Positions 1 to 7,398 of a stretch of DNA of 64,000 bases are shown piece by piece (positions within the stretch are counted from its first letter, which is position 1; every line of letters begins with the position of its first letter). The notes under the pieces are model-generated. The model made no database searches and had not been told where the DNA came from. It worked only from the letters and a program-made list of their open reading frames with translations. The stretch spans positions 45,392 to 109,391 of the forward strand of contig NZ_JAVHXT010000017.1 in NCBI RefSeq assembly GCF_031119335.1. The letters run 5' to 3'. The position numbers were made by a program, and so were the translations under genes. Source of the stretch: Pedobacter sp. (lineage in GTDB: Bacteria > Bacteroidota > Bacteroidia > Sphingobacteriales > Sphingobacteriaceae).

Positions 1-572
1 GAATTGGAAATGAGCAAAATCAGTTCGATATTACCGATGTATTGAATGGTGTTTGCGATAAGTTGATTAGCAGGCATCCTCACATTTATGGAGATATTGA
101 GGTAGAAAATGAAGAACAAGTAAAACAGAACTGGGAAAAATTGAAGTTGAAAGAAGGCAATAAATCTGTTTTGGCGGGGGTGCCGACTTCGTTACCTGCA
201 TTGGTAAAGGCTGGGCGAATACAAGAAAAAGCTAGAGGTGTTGGTTTCGATTGGGAAGAAAAACAACAGGTTTGGGAAAAAGTGGAGGAAGAATTGCAAG
301 AGTTTAAAAACGAGTTTAACATTGTAGAGGGTAAGGAAATCGATATTGAAAAAGCAGAAGGTGAATTTGGAGATTTATTGTTTTCTTTAGTCAACTACGC
401 TCGTTTTATCGATATTAACCCTGAAAATGCTTTGGAAAAAACGAATAAGAAGTTCATTATGCGTTTCCAATATTTAGAAGAAAAAGCCAAAGCAAACGGA
501 AAAGCTTTACAAGATATGACGCTTGCCGAAATGGATGTTTATTGGAACGAGGCGAAAAAAAAGCCCCTCTAA
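1..572 (+). CDS. mazG: MazG nucleoside triphosphate pyrophosphohydrolase, 5' end missing
   Basis: The C-terminal part of a MazG-type NTP pyrophosphohydrolase, which hydrolyses (d)NTPs to monophosphates and clears aberrant nucleotides or lowers ppGpp. The reading frame is open from base 3, upstream of the first start-like codon (TTG at 42), and reads ITDVLNGVCDKLISRHPHIYG, the end of the first MazG domain, so the true start lies outside the window. The second MazG domain shows the metal-binding EExxE pattern (EELQE) and EFGDLLF helix. The gene ends at TAA 570-572 and is followed by a short hairpin. Identity is secure; total length cannot be seen. Confidence 0.93.
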   Translation, partial: IGNEQNQFDITDVLNGVCDKLISRHPHIYGDIEVENEEQVKQNWEKLKLKEGNKSVLAGVPTSLPALVKAGRIQEKARGVGFDWEEKQQVWEKVEEELQEFKNEFNIVEGKEIDIEKAEGEFGDLLFSLVNYARFIDINPENALEKTNKKFIMRFQYLEEKAKANGKALQDMTLAEMDVYWNEAKKKPL

Positions 573-589
573 TCTCCCCAAAGGGGAGA
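573..589. repeat. Hairpin TCTCCCC-aaa-GGGGAGA after mazG
   Basis: A perfect 7-bp inverted repeat with a 3-nt loop directly abutting the mazG stop codon, followed by CTTTTAAGCGTTTT. It may act as a weak terminator. The same CTCCCC/GGGGAG core recurs at 30292-30310, so it is also a member of a dispersed intergenic repeat family. Confidence 0.6.
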
Positions 590-673
590 CTTTTAAGCGT
601 TTTACAACCAATCTATCTTTTAAAAATAAAACTTTGTGTTCTTTGTGCCCTTTGTGGTTAAAAACTTAAAATC

Positions 674-1036
674 ATGGAAAAACCGACCACTATCGACGAA
701 TATATTGCATCGTTTCCCTCAGAAACTCAAAAAATCCTGCAACGATTAAGAGAAGATTTGCAGCGAATGATACCTGATGCGAAACAGAAAATCAGCTATG
801 CAATACCAACTTTTACGCTAAACGGAAATTTAATTCACTTTGCTGGTTATAAAAATCACATCGGTTTATACCCCGGTAGCAAAGCTGTGGAAGCTTTAGC
901 CGAAGATTTGAAAGGCTATCATACCTCTAAAGGCACAGTTCAATTTCCAATAGACAAACCGCTGCCAATAGATTTGATTGAGAAGATTGTTGCTTTTTGT
1001 GTGGCACAGAACTTGGCGAAGAAGAAGAAAGGTTAA
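674..1036 (+). CDS. DUF1801 family protein (YdhG/FraA-like)
   Basis: A 120-residue protein of the DUF1801 family, a frataxin-like fold that includes the Bacillus iron chaperone YdhG/FraA. Visible family features are the N-terminal TIDEYIASFP helix, the central PDAKQKISYAIPTF segment and the FAGYKNHIGLYPG strand-turn. The basic KKKKG tail is typical. It is a single cytoplasmic domain with no signal peptide. The preceding gap carries an ACTTTGTG/TTCTTTGTG-type low-complexity run. Iron or nucleic-acid binding is possible by family, but the cellular role is not established. Confidence 0.85.
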   Translation: MEKPTTIDEYIASFPSETQKILQRLREDLQRMIPDAKQKISYAIPTFTLNGNLIHFAGYKNHIGLYPGSKAVEALAEDLKGYHTSKGTVQFPIDKPLPIDLIEKIVAFCVAQNLAKKKKG

Positions 1037-1089
1037 TTGTTGAAATTGGTTAATCGGTTAACTGAAAACTAGAAACTGCCAACTGAAAA

Positions 1090-1491
1090 CTAGTCTTCAC
1101 TCTCCCAAAAGCCACCCAATAAATCATCTGTTTCGCGTCGGTCTTTCTTGGTTGGTCTACCTGCTCCCCTATCTCGTTTTAAAGTTGGTGCATGAAATAC
1201 AGATTTAAAAGCGTGGGTTTCTTCCACAGGAGTTAAATCTTTATACTTGGTCACTGCAATTTTAGCGTCAGTTCGGTTATAGGAGAAGTCTACCACCTCA
1301 ATTACTTTTCGCTCCAAACCTTTGCTGATTTGGTAAACATCGCCAATCTTTACCACTGCCGAGGGTTTAATATTCTGTCCTTTTAGCTTCACTCTTCCGG
1401 CTTTACAAGCTTCGGTTGACAAGCTTCTGGTTTTAAAAACACGAATAGCCCAAAGATATTTATCGACACGAAGTTTTTCTGCTTCTCCCAT
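1090..1491 (-). CDS. hslR: S4-domain RNA-binding protein (Hsp15-like)
   Basis: A 133-residue S4-domain protein resembling heat-shock protein 15, which binds 50S subunits carrying stalled nascent chains. The S4 motif begins close to the N terminus (LRVDKYLWAIRVFKTRSL) and runs through CKAGRVKLKGQNIKPS; the C-terminal tail is basic (RDRGAGRPTKKDRRE). A longer frame would start at a TTG at 1509, but that codon lies next to a TAATTTTG promoter element, while ATG 1491 sits 5 nt after it, so I use 1491. It converges on DUF1801, with which it need not be functionally linked. Confidence 0.88.
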   Translation of the reverse strand: MGEAEKLRVDKYLWAIRVFKTRSLSTEACKAGRVKLKGQNIKPSAVVKIGDVYQISKGLERKVIEVVDFSYNRTDAKIAVTKYKDLTPVEETHAFKSVFHAPTLKRDRGAGRPTKKDRRETDDLLGGFWESED

Positions 1492-1496
1492 GACAT

Positions 1497-1504
1497 CAAA
1501 ATTA
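1497..1504 (-). promoter_or_regulatory. -7 promoter element TAATTTTG
   Basis: On the minus strand TAATTTTG matches the Bacteroidota consensus TAnnTTTG and ends 5 nt before the ATG of the S4 gene. A transcript starting the usual few bases downstream would be essentially leaderless. No clear -33 box is seen. Confidence 0.5.
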
Positions 1505-1636
1505 AACAATATTGAGCAGTTAATAGTTATTATTTGGTAATTGAAACTAGGAACATAATTAGTAAAGCAACTTTTAACTGATAACGTTCAACTTTTAATT
1601 TATAAACACTTATTTTGCATAAATTTTTAAAATACA

Positions 1637-2455
1637 ATGATTGCTGAACTAAAAAAACAAATAGAAGAAGCTTGGGAAGACAGAAGCTTATTACAATACA
1701 AAGAATATACTGAAGCTATTGAAACTGTAATTCAAAGGCTTAACGCTGGAGAAATTAGAGTTGCTGAGCCAATTTTAAACGGCTGGGGAATTAACGAATG
1801 GATAAAAAAAGCAGTAATCCTTTATTTCCCAATTAAACAAATGGGAGAAAGTAAAGCTGGTCCTTTTGTTTTCCATGATAAAATGGATTTAAAAACCGAC
1901 TATAAAGAAAAAGGTGTGCGTGTAGTACCAATGGCAAGTGCTCGTTATGGTGCTTTCTTGGCTCCCGGCGTAATTATGATGCCTTCTTATGTAAACATCG
2001 GTGCTTATGTAGATGAAGGTACTATGGTTGATACTTGGGCTACCGTAGGTTCATGTGCCCAAATTGGCAAACGTGTTCACTTAAGCGGTGGTGTTGGCAT
2101 TGGTGGTGTTTTAGAGCCAGTTCAAGCTGCTCCGGTAATTATCGAAGACGATTGTTTCCTAGGTTCTAGAGCTATTGTGGTAGAAGGTGTTCGTGTAGAA
2201 AAAGAAGCTGTTTTAGGTGCGAATGTTGTATTAACTGCTTCAACTAAAATTATTGATATTACTGGTGATGAGCCTGTAGAATATAAAGGAATTGTACCAG
2301 CTCGTTCGGTAGTAATTCCTGGTTCTTACACTAAAAAATTCCCTGCAGGCGACTATCAAGTGCCTTGTGCTTTAATTATTGGCAAGCGTAAAGAATCTAC
2401 AGATAAAAAGACTTCTCTTAATGATGCGTTGAGAGAAAATAATGTAGCTGTTTAA
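1637..2455 (+). CDS. dapD: Tetrahydrodipicolinate N-succinyltransferase
   Basis: A 272-residue DapD, which transfers succinate from succinyl-CoA to tetrahydrodipicolinate in the lysine/meso-diaminopimelate pathway. The N-terminal helical domain is followed by a left-handed beta-helix of hexapeptide repeats (MPSYVNIGAYVDEGTMVD, SCAQIGKRVHLSGGVGIGG, and DDCFLGSRAIVVEG). The length fits the family. The gene stands alone, with a divergent S4 gene upstream, and ends at a long inverted repeat shared with the convergent lipoprotein gene. It supplies DAP for peptidoglycan. Confidence 0.97.
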   Translation: MIAELKKQIEEAWEDRSLLQYKEYTEAIETVIQRLNAGEIRVAEPILNGWGINEWIKKAVILYFPIKQMGESKAGPFVFHDKMDLKTDYKEKGVRVVPMASARYGAFLAPGVIMMPSYVNIGAYVDEGTMVDTWATVGSCAQIGKRVHLSGGVGIGGVLEPVQAAPVIIEDDCFLGSRAIVVEGVRVEKEAVLGANVVLTASTKIIDITGDEPVEYKGIVPARSVVIPGSYTKKFPAGDYQVPCALIIGKRKESTDKKTSLNDALRENNVAV

Positions 2456-2473
2456 GCGGAAAGACTAAAGCAG

Positions 2474-2553
2474 AAAGACCAAAGACTAAAGCGGAAAGAG
2501 AAAAATTAGCAGGAATTAAACTGCGACATCTCATTCTTTAGTCTTTGGTCTTT
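2474..2553. terminator. 18-bp inverted repeat between convergent dapD and lipoprotein gene
   Basis: Arms at 2474-2491 and 2536-2553 are perfect reverse complements (core AGACCAAAGACT) with a 44-nt spacer. The arms are followed by T-rich sequence on each strand. Placement between convergent stop codons suggests a bidirectional terminator. An extra partial copy of one arm (AAGACTAAAGC) lies at 2461-2471. Confidence 0.6.
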
Positions 2554-2559
2554 TCAACC

Positions 2560-3105
2560 CTACTGTGGCGGGTATTGCGCCAAAATCTCTTTTACACCAA
2601 CCACAATCCTTTCTTCTCTATTTTTGAAGCTATCGAGATTGAAACCATCTCCTCTACCATGCCAAACGTGCATTTTGGTTTTTGTGTCTAACAAATCGAT
2701 GATGAACATTCCTTCTTCGTAACGGTCAACACTTCGCATGCCGCCACCCCAAAAAGGTCCCCATCCCATTCCCCAACCTCCACGCCATCCCCAAGGACCG
2801 CCGAAACCATTATCATACACATCGGTGCGTTCGCGTTTTACCACAATCAAATTAACGAATAAATCTGGCTTATCAGCCTTAGTAAATCCTTTCGCTTGCA
2901 TTTCCGTGTCAACGGCAGCCATCATCCGCTTTTTGTCCAAACCATTTACCGCTAACTTTTCAAGCCCTTTAGGGTAAAAATTATAGGTTTTATAACTATT
3001 AAAATTTGCGTCTCTATCAAAATCTGATGCAACGCGTAAACTCGAACAGGCAGATAGCAGCATAGCCACTAATAAAAAACTGCCTAAATGCATTATCCTT
3101 TTCAT
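2560..3105 (-). CDS. DUF4136-type lipoprotein
   Basis: A 181-residue lipoprotein. The signal peptide MKRIMHLGSFLLVAMLLSAC ends in a lipobox (LSAC), so the mature chain is lipidated at Cys20. The body has the DUF4136 pattern: an early DFDRDANFNSYKTYNF strand, then an MAAVDTEMQAKGF helix and a C-terminal KTKMHVWHGRG segment. A glycine/tryptophan-rich loop (GGPWGWRGGWGMGWGPFWGG) lies in the middle. DUF4136 proteins are abundant in Bacteroidota envelopes and have no known function. It converges on dapD. Confidence 0.87.
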   Translation of the reverse strand: MKRIMHLGSFLLVAMLLSACSSLRVASDFDRDANFNSYKTYNFYPKGLEKLAVNGLDKKRMMAAVDTEMQAKGFTKADKPDLFVNLIVVKRERTDVYDNGFGGPWGWRGGWGMGWGPFWGGGMRSVDRYEEGMFIIDLLDTKTKMHVWHGRGDGFNLDSFKNREERIVVGVKEILAQYPPQ

Positions 3106-3252
3106 AACATTTGTGTGTGTTGTTATACATTTATCATCAATATAAATTTACTGATAATTTTCTGCTTGCCCACATAAAGAAACACATCAAAAAGTCAAAT
3201 GTTGTGTGGTAAAATGTAATAAATTAGGTAGATAAGCTTCATTTCTAATGCT

Positions 3253-3260
3253 TAACTTTG
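3253..3260 (+). promoter_or_regulatory. -7 promoter element TAACTTTG
   Basis: An exact TAnnTTTG element ending 4 nt before the ATG at 3265, which implies a leaderless or nearly leaderless mRNA for the Sua5/YrdC gene. Confidence 0.6.
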
Positions 3261-3264
3261 CCAA

Positions 3265-3834
3265 ATGGCGATGAAAGAAGAAATCAATAAAGCTTTAGAG
3301 GTACTAAAAAATGGCGGGGTAATTCTTTACCCTACCGATACGGTTTGGGGTTTAGGCTGCGATGCAACTAATATGGAAGCCGTCACCAAAGTAAATGAAA
3401 TTAAGGGTCGCTCTGCGGATAAAAGTTTAATTGTACTGCTAGATATCGACAACAAGCTACAAAGTTATGTGAACGATGTTCCTGAAGTTGCCTACGATTT
3501 GATTGAATACACGGAAAAGCCTTTGACCGTTATTTTCTCTAATGCTAAAAACCTAGCTTCAAATGTGATTAATACAGACGGAAGTGTGGGCATTAGAATA
3601 CCAAAACACGATTTTTGTCAGCAATTAATTCAGCGTTTCCGCAAACCAATTGTATCTACATCGGCCAATATTAGTGGCGAACCTACGCCAAAGTTCTTCG
3701 ATGAAATTAGCGAAGATGTTAAAGATGCAGTAGACTACATTGTAGATTTAGAACAGGAAAATAGAACCCCAAAACAGCCATCAACTATAGTTAAATTAGG
3801 TTCTGGCGGACAGTTTGAGTTTATAAGGAAGTAG
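3265..3834 (+). CDS. tsaC: L-threonylcarbamoyladenylate synthase (Sua5/YrdC family)
   Basis: A 189-residue YrdC-domain protein that makes threonylcarbamoyl-AMP from threonine, bicarbonate and ATP, the first step of t6A37 modification in ANN-decoding tRNAs. Diagnostic segments are GGVILYPTDTVWGLGCDA at the N terminus, the KGRSADKSLIVLL strand (the family KxR pattern), GSVGIRIPKH and the C-terminal STSANISGEPTP loop that holds the nucleotide. It is a single-domain form without the extra Sua5 C-terminal domain. A second in-frame ATG is at 3271. Another tRNA-processing gene, cca, follows. Confidence 0.95.
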   Translation: MAMKEEINKALEVLKNGGVILYPTDTVWGLGCDATNMEAVTKVNEIKGRSADKSLIVLLDIDNKLQSYVNDVPEVAYDLIEYTEKPLTVIFSNAKNLASNVINTDGSVGIRIPKHDFCQQLIQRFRKPIVSTSANISGEPTPKFFDEISEDVKDAVDYIVDLEQENRTPKQPSTIVKLGSGGQFEFIRK

Positions 3835-3841
3835 CGTTCTC

Positions 3842-3869
3842 GTCATTGCGAGGCACGAAGCAATCTTAA
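3842..3869. repeat. Dispersed repeat, single arm (TTGCGAGGCACGAAGCAATC core)
   Basis: One arm of the palindromic element that occurs as complete copies at 8628-8714, 14225-14303 and 55949-56026. Here the second arm is missing, so this is a half element. Confidence 0.75.
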
Positions 3870-3916
3870 AGCGAAAGATTAATCATCTGACTATAGTAGT
3901 AAGTTCCGATTAAATC

Positions 3917-4018
3917 CTATCATGTGGACACATTTATTGAAAATAGCAGATTTCCTCCCCCTGCCCCCTCGAAGAGGGGGATTCAAGGGGGAGGACCGAG
4001 ATGTGTCCAAACGATAGA
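3917..4018. repeat. Nested palindromic repeat (TGTGGACACA / CCTCCCCC family), copy 1
   Basis: The outer arms CCTATCATGTGGACACAT and ATGTGTCCAAACGATAG flank an inner set of C-runs and G-runs (CCTCCCCCTGCCCCCTC, GAGGGGG, GGGGGAGG). A second, longer copy lies at 57341-57488. The arms can fold into a long cruciform. No coding potential. Confidence 0.75.
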
Positions 4019-4054
4019 ACTAATCGGGAGACGGCATAATTGAAGGGTTTTTCT

Positions 4055-4062
4055 TAACTTTG
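4055..4062 (+). promoter_or_regulatory. -7 promoter element TAACTTTG
   Basis: Exact TAnnTTTG match ending 6 nt before ATG 4069. An in-frame TTG at 4060 overlaps the element and so cannot be the start of a transcript driven by it. Confidence 0.6.
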
Positions 4063-4068
4063 CAAACT

Positions 4069-5511
4069 ATGCAAACCAACCTACAGTCTCAAGATGCAAA
4101 GTCCCTTCTAGGCAATATCGAGGCTTCTATCTTTAAAATCTTGGCCGAAACTGCCGAGAAAACAAACACAGAAACTTACGTTATTGGCGGTTTTGTACGC
4201 GACATTTACCTCAAAAGACCATCAAAAGATATTGATGTGGTAGTTTTGGGCAACGGCATTGCATTCGCCGAAAAAGTTGGTCAGAAGTTAAAAACCAACG
4301 TTGCCGTGTTTAAAAATTTCGGCACTGCCATGTTAAAGCATGAAGATTTAGAGGTTGAATTTGTAGGGGCACGTAAAGAAAGTTACAGAGCCGATTCCCG
4401 CAAACCAATTGTAGAAAATGGCACTTTAGAAGACGATCAGTTACGCCGCGATTTTACCATCAACGCATTAGCCATTTCCTTAAATAAGGAAAATTATGGC
4501 GAGGTTGTAGATCCGTTTAACGGACTAGAAGACTTAGCAAATCAACTGATCCGTACGCCTTTAGATCCAGTAGTAACATTTTCTGATGACCCGTTGCGCA
4601 TGATGCGGGCTATCCGCTTTGCGACACAATTGAATTTTGAGATAGACGAAACTGCAATAGAAGCGATAAAATCGCAGAAAGAGCGCATCAAAATTGTATC
4701 GAAAGAAAGAATTAGCGACGAACTAAATAAAATCATCCTTGCTAAAAAACCTTCAATTGGTTTCAATTATTTATTTGATACCGGCTTATTGGAATTGATT
4801 TTCCCTCAAATGGCCAAATTGTACGGGGTCGATGTGATTAAAGGCAGAGGGCATAAAGATAATTTCTACCACACTTTACAGGTTTTAGACAACATCTGCG
4901 AAACTACTGATGATTTGTGGTTACGTTGGGCAGCCATCCTCCACGACATTGCAAAACCTGCCACCAAACGTTACGAAGAAGGTCACGGATGGACTTTCCA
5001 TGGTCACGAAGACAAAGGAGCACGTATGGTACCACAAATTTTTGCACAACTTAAACTTCCTTTAAATGAGAAGATGAAATTTGTACAAAAGCTAGTTTTA
5101 TTACACTTACGCCCAATTGTGTTGGCTCAGGACAAGATTACAGACTCTGCCGTTCGTCGTTTACTTTTCGAAGCCGGCGAGGACATAGAAGCGCTGATGC
5201 TCCTTTGCAATGCGGATGTAACAACTAAGAACGAATACAAGATCAAGAAATACCGCAACAACTTTGAGCTGGTAAAACAGAAGATTAAAGATGTTGAAGA
5301 GCGAGATCAGCTACGTAACTGGCAACCACCCATATCTGGTAACGATATTATGGAAACCTTTGGCCTAACCGCTGGAAAAGAAGTTGGCATCTTAAAAAAT
5401 GCTATCCGCGAAGCGATATTAGAAGGTGATATCACCAACAGTTATGACGAAGCTTTTAAATTTATGCTAGAGAAAGCTAAAGATTTAGGCTTAAAAGTTG
5501 CAGATAATTAA
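4069..5511 (+). CDS. cca: CCA tRNA nucleotidyltransferase / poly(A) polymerase family, with HD domain
   Basis: A 480-residue class II nucleotidyltransferase that adds or repairs the 3' CCA of tRNA. The catalytic domain has the GGFVRD motif and the metal-binding DIDVVVLG motif; RRDFTINAL and DDPLRMMRAIRFA follow in the expected order. The C-terminal half has an HD phosphohydrolase domain (LHDIAKP, then HGHEDKG) as in many bacterial CCA enzymes, possibly a 2',3'-cyclic phosphatase. The start is ATG 4069, 6 nt after a -7 element; the upstream TTG at 4060 lies inside that element. The gap upstream is filled by two repeats. Confidence 0.95.
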   Translation: MQTNLQSQDAKSLLGNIEASIFKILAETAEKTNTETYVIGGFVRDIYLKRPSKDIDVVVLGNGIAFAEKVGQKLKTNVAVFKNFGTAMLKHEDLEVEFVGARKESYRADSRKPIVENGTLEDDQLRRDFTINALAISLNKENYGEVVDPFNGLEDLANQLIRTPLDPVVTFSDDPLRMMRAIRFATQLNFEIDETAIEAIKSQKERIKIVSKERISDELNKIILAKKPSIGFNYLFDTGLLELIFPQMAKLYGVDVIKGRGHKDNFYHTLQVLDNICETTDDLWLRWAAILHDIAKPATKRYEEGHGWTFHGHEDKGARMVPQIFAQLKLPLNEKMKFVQKLVLLHLRPIVLAQDKITDSAVRRLLFEAGEDIEALMLLCNADVTTKNEYKIKKYRNNFELVKQKIKDVEERDQLRNWQPPISGNDIMETFGLTAGKEVGILKNAIREAILEGDITNSYDEAFKFMLEKAKDLGLKVADN

Positions 5512-5622
5512 ACAATTAGTTGTTGTTTTGAGTTTCTACATTTAATAATTGAGCAATTAATCAATTTAACAATTACATTTTTTTCATAATTTTACGAGCG
5601 TAAACAAAGCATTTTATAGCAC

Positions 5623-6276
5623 ATGGCAATTTATAGATTTAGAATTTCTTTTGAAGATTACGACGATATTACCCGCGAAATAGACATCAAAAGCAACCAA
5701 ACTTTCGAAGATTTACACAGAGCTATACATCGCAGTACTGGATATAATGCTGAAAAACCATCATCATTTTATGTAAGTACAGATAACTGGATTAAAGGCG
5801 ACGAAATTGCCATACACCCTAATCAGCGTAAGATTGACAATGGTATAATTTTGATGGAAAAATCGAAGTTAAGTGCTTTTATTGAAGATCCTCACCAAAA
5901 ATTTTACTACATCTATAATTTCGAAAGACCTTACGATTTTCATGTAGAGTTGATTAAAATTATACTTGATACCGACCCAAAAATCGAATATCCGTATTTG
6001 GTTAAAAGCGTTGGAGAAGCACCAAAAATTATCGACAAAAACAATATTGCTCAAATCGCAACTGGAACTGCTGCAGCAGAAAGTGATTTCGATTTCTTAA
6101 ATGAAATGGATTTTGTACCAGAAGATACCGAGGAATTAGAAGCAATGGGCGGAAGAGGCATCAATACCCAAGAAGAAGAGCATGATGATGAAGAGGATGA
6201 ACAAGAAGATGAATTTGGCGATGGCGAAGACGATTACAGCAACGACGACTACGGTAATGACAAGGATGATTATTAA
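5623..6276 (+). CDS. pRiA4b ORF-3 / IS1096 TnpR-like family protein with acidic tail
   Basis: A 217-residue protein whose N-terminal 100 residues match the plasmid pRiA4b ORF-3 fold (IYRFRISFEDYDDITREIDI, then TFEDLHRAIHRSTGY). These proteins are often labelled as IS1096 passengers, but here no transposase or terminal repeat is present, so it looks like a resident gene. The last 50 residues are very acidic and low in complexity (a run of E/D with HDDEEDEQEDEFGDGEDDY), which suggests a disordered tail that could bind a basic partner. It sits between cca and miaA, both tRNA genes, in the same direction. Function unknown. Confidence 0.8.
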   Translation: MAIYRFRISFEDYDDITREIDIKSNQTFEDLHRAIHRSTGYNAEKPSSFYVSTDNWIKGDEIAIHPNQRKIDNGIILMEKSKLSAFIEDPHQKFYYIYNFERPYDFHVELIKIILDTDPKIEYPYLVKSVGEAPKIIDKNNIAQIATGTAAAESDFDFLNEMDFVPEDTEELEAMGGRGINTQEEEHDDEEDEQEDEFGDGEDDYSNDDYGNDKDDY

Positions 6277-6342
6277 TCCTTCTTAAACCTCTTTAAGACA
6301 TTATAAAAGCTTTTTTTGTTGGAACCATTTATTTCATAACTG

Positions 6343-7275
6343 ATGCTGTCTAGTAAATCCAACAATCCTGAAAATCAAGATCAAAAGACTTTAATAGTTA
6401 TAGTTGGGCCAACGGCTATTGGTAAAACTTCGTTAGCTATTCAACTGGCAAAGCATTTCCAAACAGAGATTATTTCTGCAGATTCACGTCAGTTTTTTAA
6501 GGAAATGAGTATTGGTACGGCCAAGCCTTCGGAAGAGGAATTGGCTGCAGCACCACATCATTTTATTAATTCGCACAGCGTTACACAACTCTTTAGCACA
6601 GGCGATTTTGAAGTTGAGGCACTTGCATTAATGCACAAGCTATTTACCGAACACAATGTGCTAGTTATGGTTGGTGGATCTGGTCTGTACATCAATGCAA
6701 TTTGTAATGGTTTAGATGATATGCCAGATATCGACTTAAACATCCGTGAGCAATTAAACCAACAATTTGCTGATGAAGGTATAGAGCCTATTAGAAAACA
6801 GCTTTCCGAATTAGACCCTGAATATTTTGCAAAAGTAGACCAAAGCAATCCGCAGCGAATGATACGTGGTTTAGAAGTAGTACTTTCTACAGGGCAAAAG
6901 CTGAGTTCTTTTCTCACTTCTAACAAAAAAGAACGTCCGTTTAATATCATCAAAATTGGTTTAAATACCGACAGAGAAAAGCTCTACAATCAGATAAACC
7001 ACAGAGTGGATGTGATGATTGAAAACGGTTTGGTGGAAGAAGTAAAATCCTTAGAAGCTTACAAAGAACTTAATGCACTTAAAACTGTAGGATACTCTGA
7101 AATTTTCGATTACCTCGATGGTAAAACTGACTTAGCAACTGCTATAGATAAGATTAAACAAAACACCCGTCGCTTTGCAAAGAGACAATTAACTTGGTTT
7201 AGGAAGGATACTGAAACTACTTGGTTTGAGCCAGGACAGAATGAACAAGTAATTGCTTTTGTTGGCAAGGACTAG
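6343..7275 (+). CDS. miaA: tRNA dimethylallyltransferase
   Basis: A 310-residue MiaA, which prenylates N6 of A37 in tRNAs reading UNN codons. The P-loop GPTAIGKTSLA, the SADSRQFFKEM segment that binds the tRNA base, GGSGLYINAI and the RRFAKRQLTWFR C-terminal motif are all present and in order. Length is normal. It lies 66 bp after the pRiA4b ORF-3 gene and is followed by a perfect 32-bp palindrome that probably ends the unit. With tsaC and cca it gives three tRNA maturation genes within 4 kb. Confidence 0.97.
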   Translation: MLSSKSNNPENQDQKTLIVIVGPTAIGKTSLAIQLAKHFQTEIISADSRQFFKEMSIGTAKPSEEELAAAPHHFINSHSVTQLFSTGDFEVEALALMHKLFTEHNVLVMVGGSGLYINAICNGLDDMPDIDLNIREQLNQQFADEGIEPIRKQLSELDPEYFAKVDQSNPQRMIRGLEVVLSTGQKLSSFLTSNKKERPFNIIKIGLNTDREKLYNQINHRVDVMIENGLVEEVKSLEAYKELNALKTVGYSEIFDYLDGKTDLATAIDKIKQNTRRFAKRQLTWFRKDTETTWFEPGQNEQVIAFVGKD

Positions 7276-7280
7276 TGTTA

Positions 7281-7312
7281 AGACTTACGAAGTTTTAAAA
7301 ACTTCGTAAGTC
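7281..7312. repeat. Perfect 32-bp palindrome after miaA
   Basis: AGACTTACGAAGTTTT at 7281-7296 is followed at once by its exact reverse complement at 7297-7312. A near-copy with the same CTTACGAAGTTT core lies at 36025-36057 after bcp. Both follow plus-strand stop codons, so they may serve as terminators, but they are clearly a repeat family. Confidence 0.8.
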
Positions 7313-7370
7313 TGTCGCATTCCAATACATTTCTTAACATACATCAAAAACTTTGCGCTATAGATAGAGT

Positions 7371-7378
7371 TATCTTTG
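7371..7378 (+). promoter_or_regulatory. -7 promoter element TATCTTTG
   Basis: Exact TAnnTTTG match 20 nt before the start codon of the flavin-dependent oxidoreductase gene. This gives a short leader rather than a leaderless mRNA. Confidence 0.5.
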
Positions 7379-7398
7379 TATCAAATAAAAGGAACACT

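Noticed and set aside
5623..6276. An IS1096-type mobile element
   Set aside because: Only the passenger-like family domain is present; there is no transposase, no terminal inverted repeat and no target duplication.
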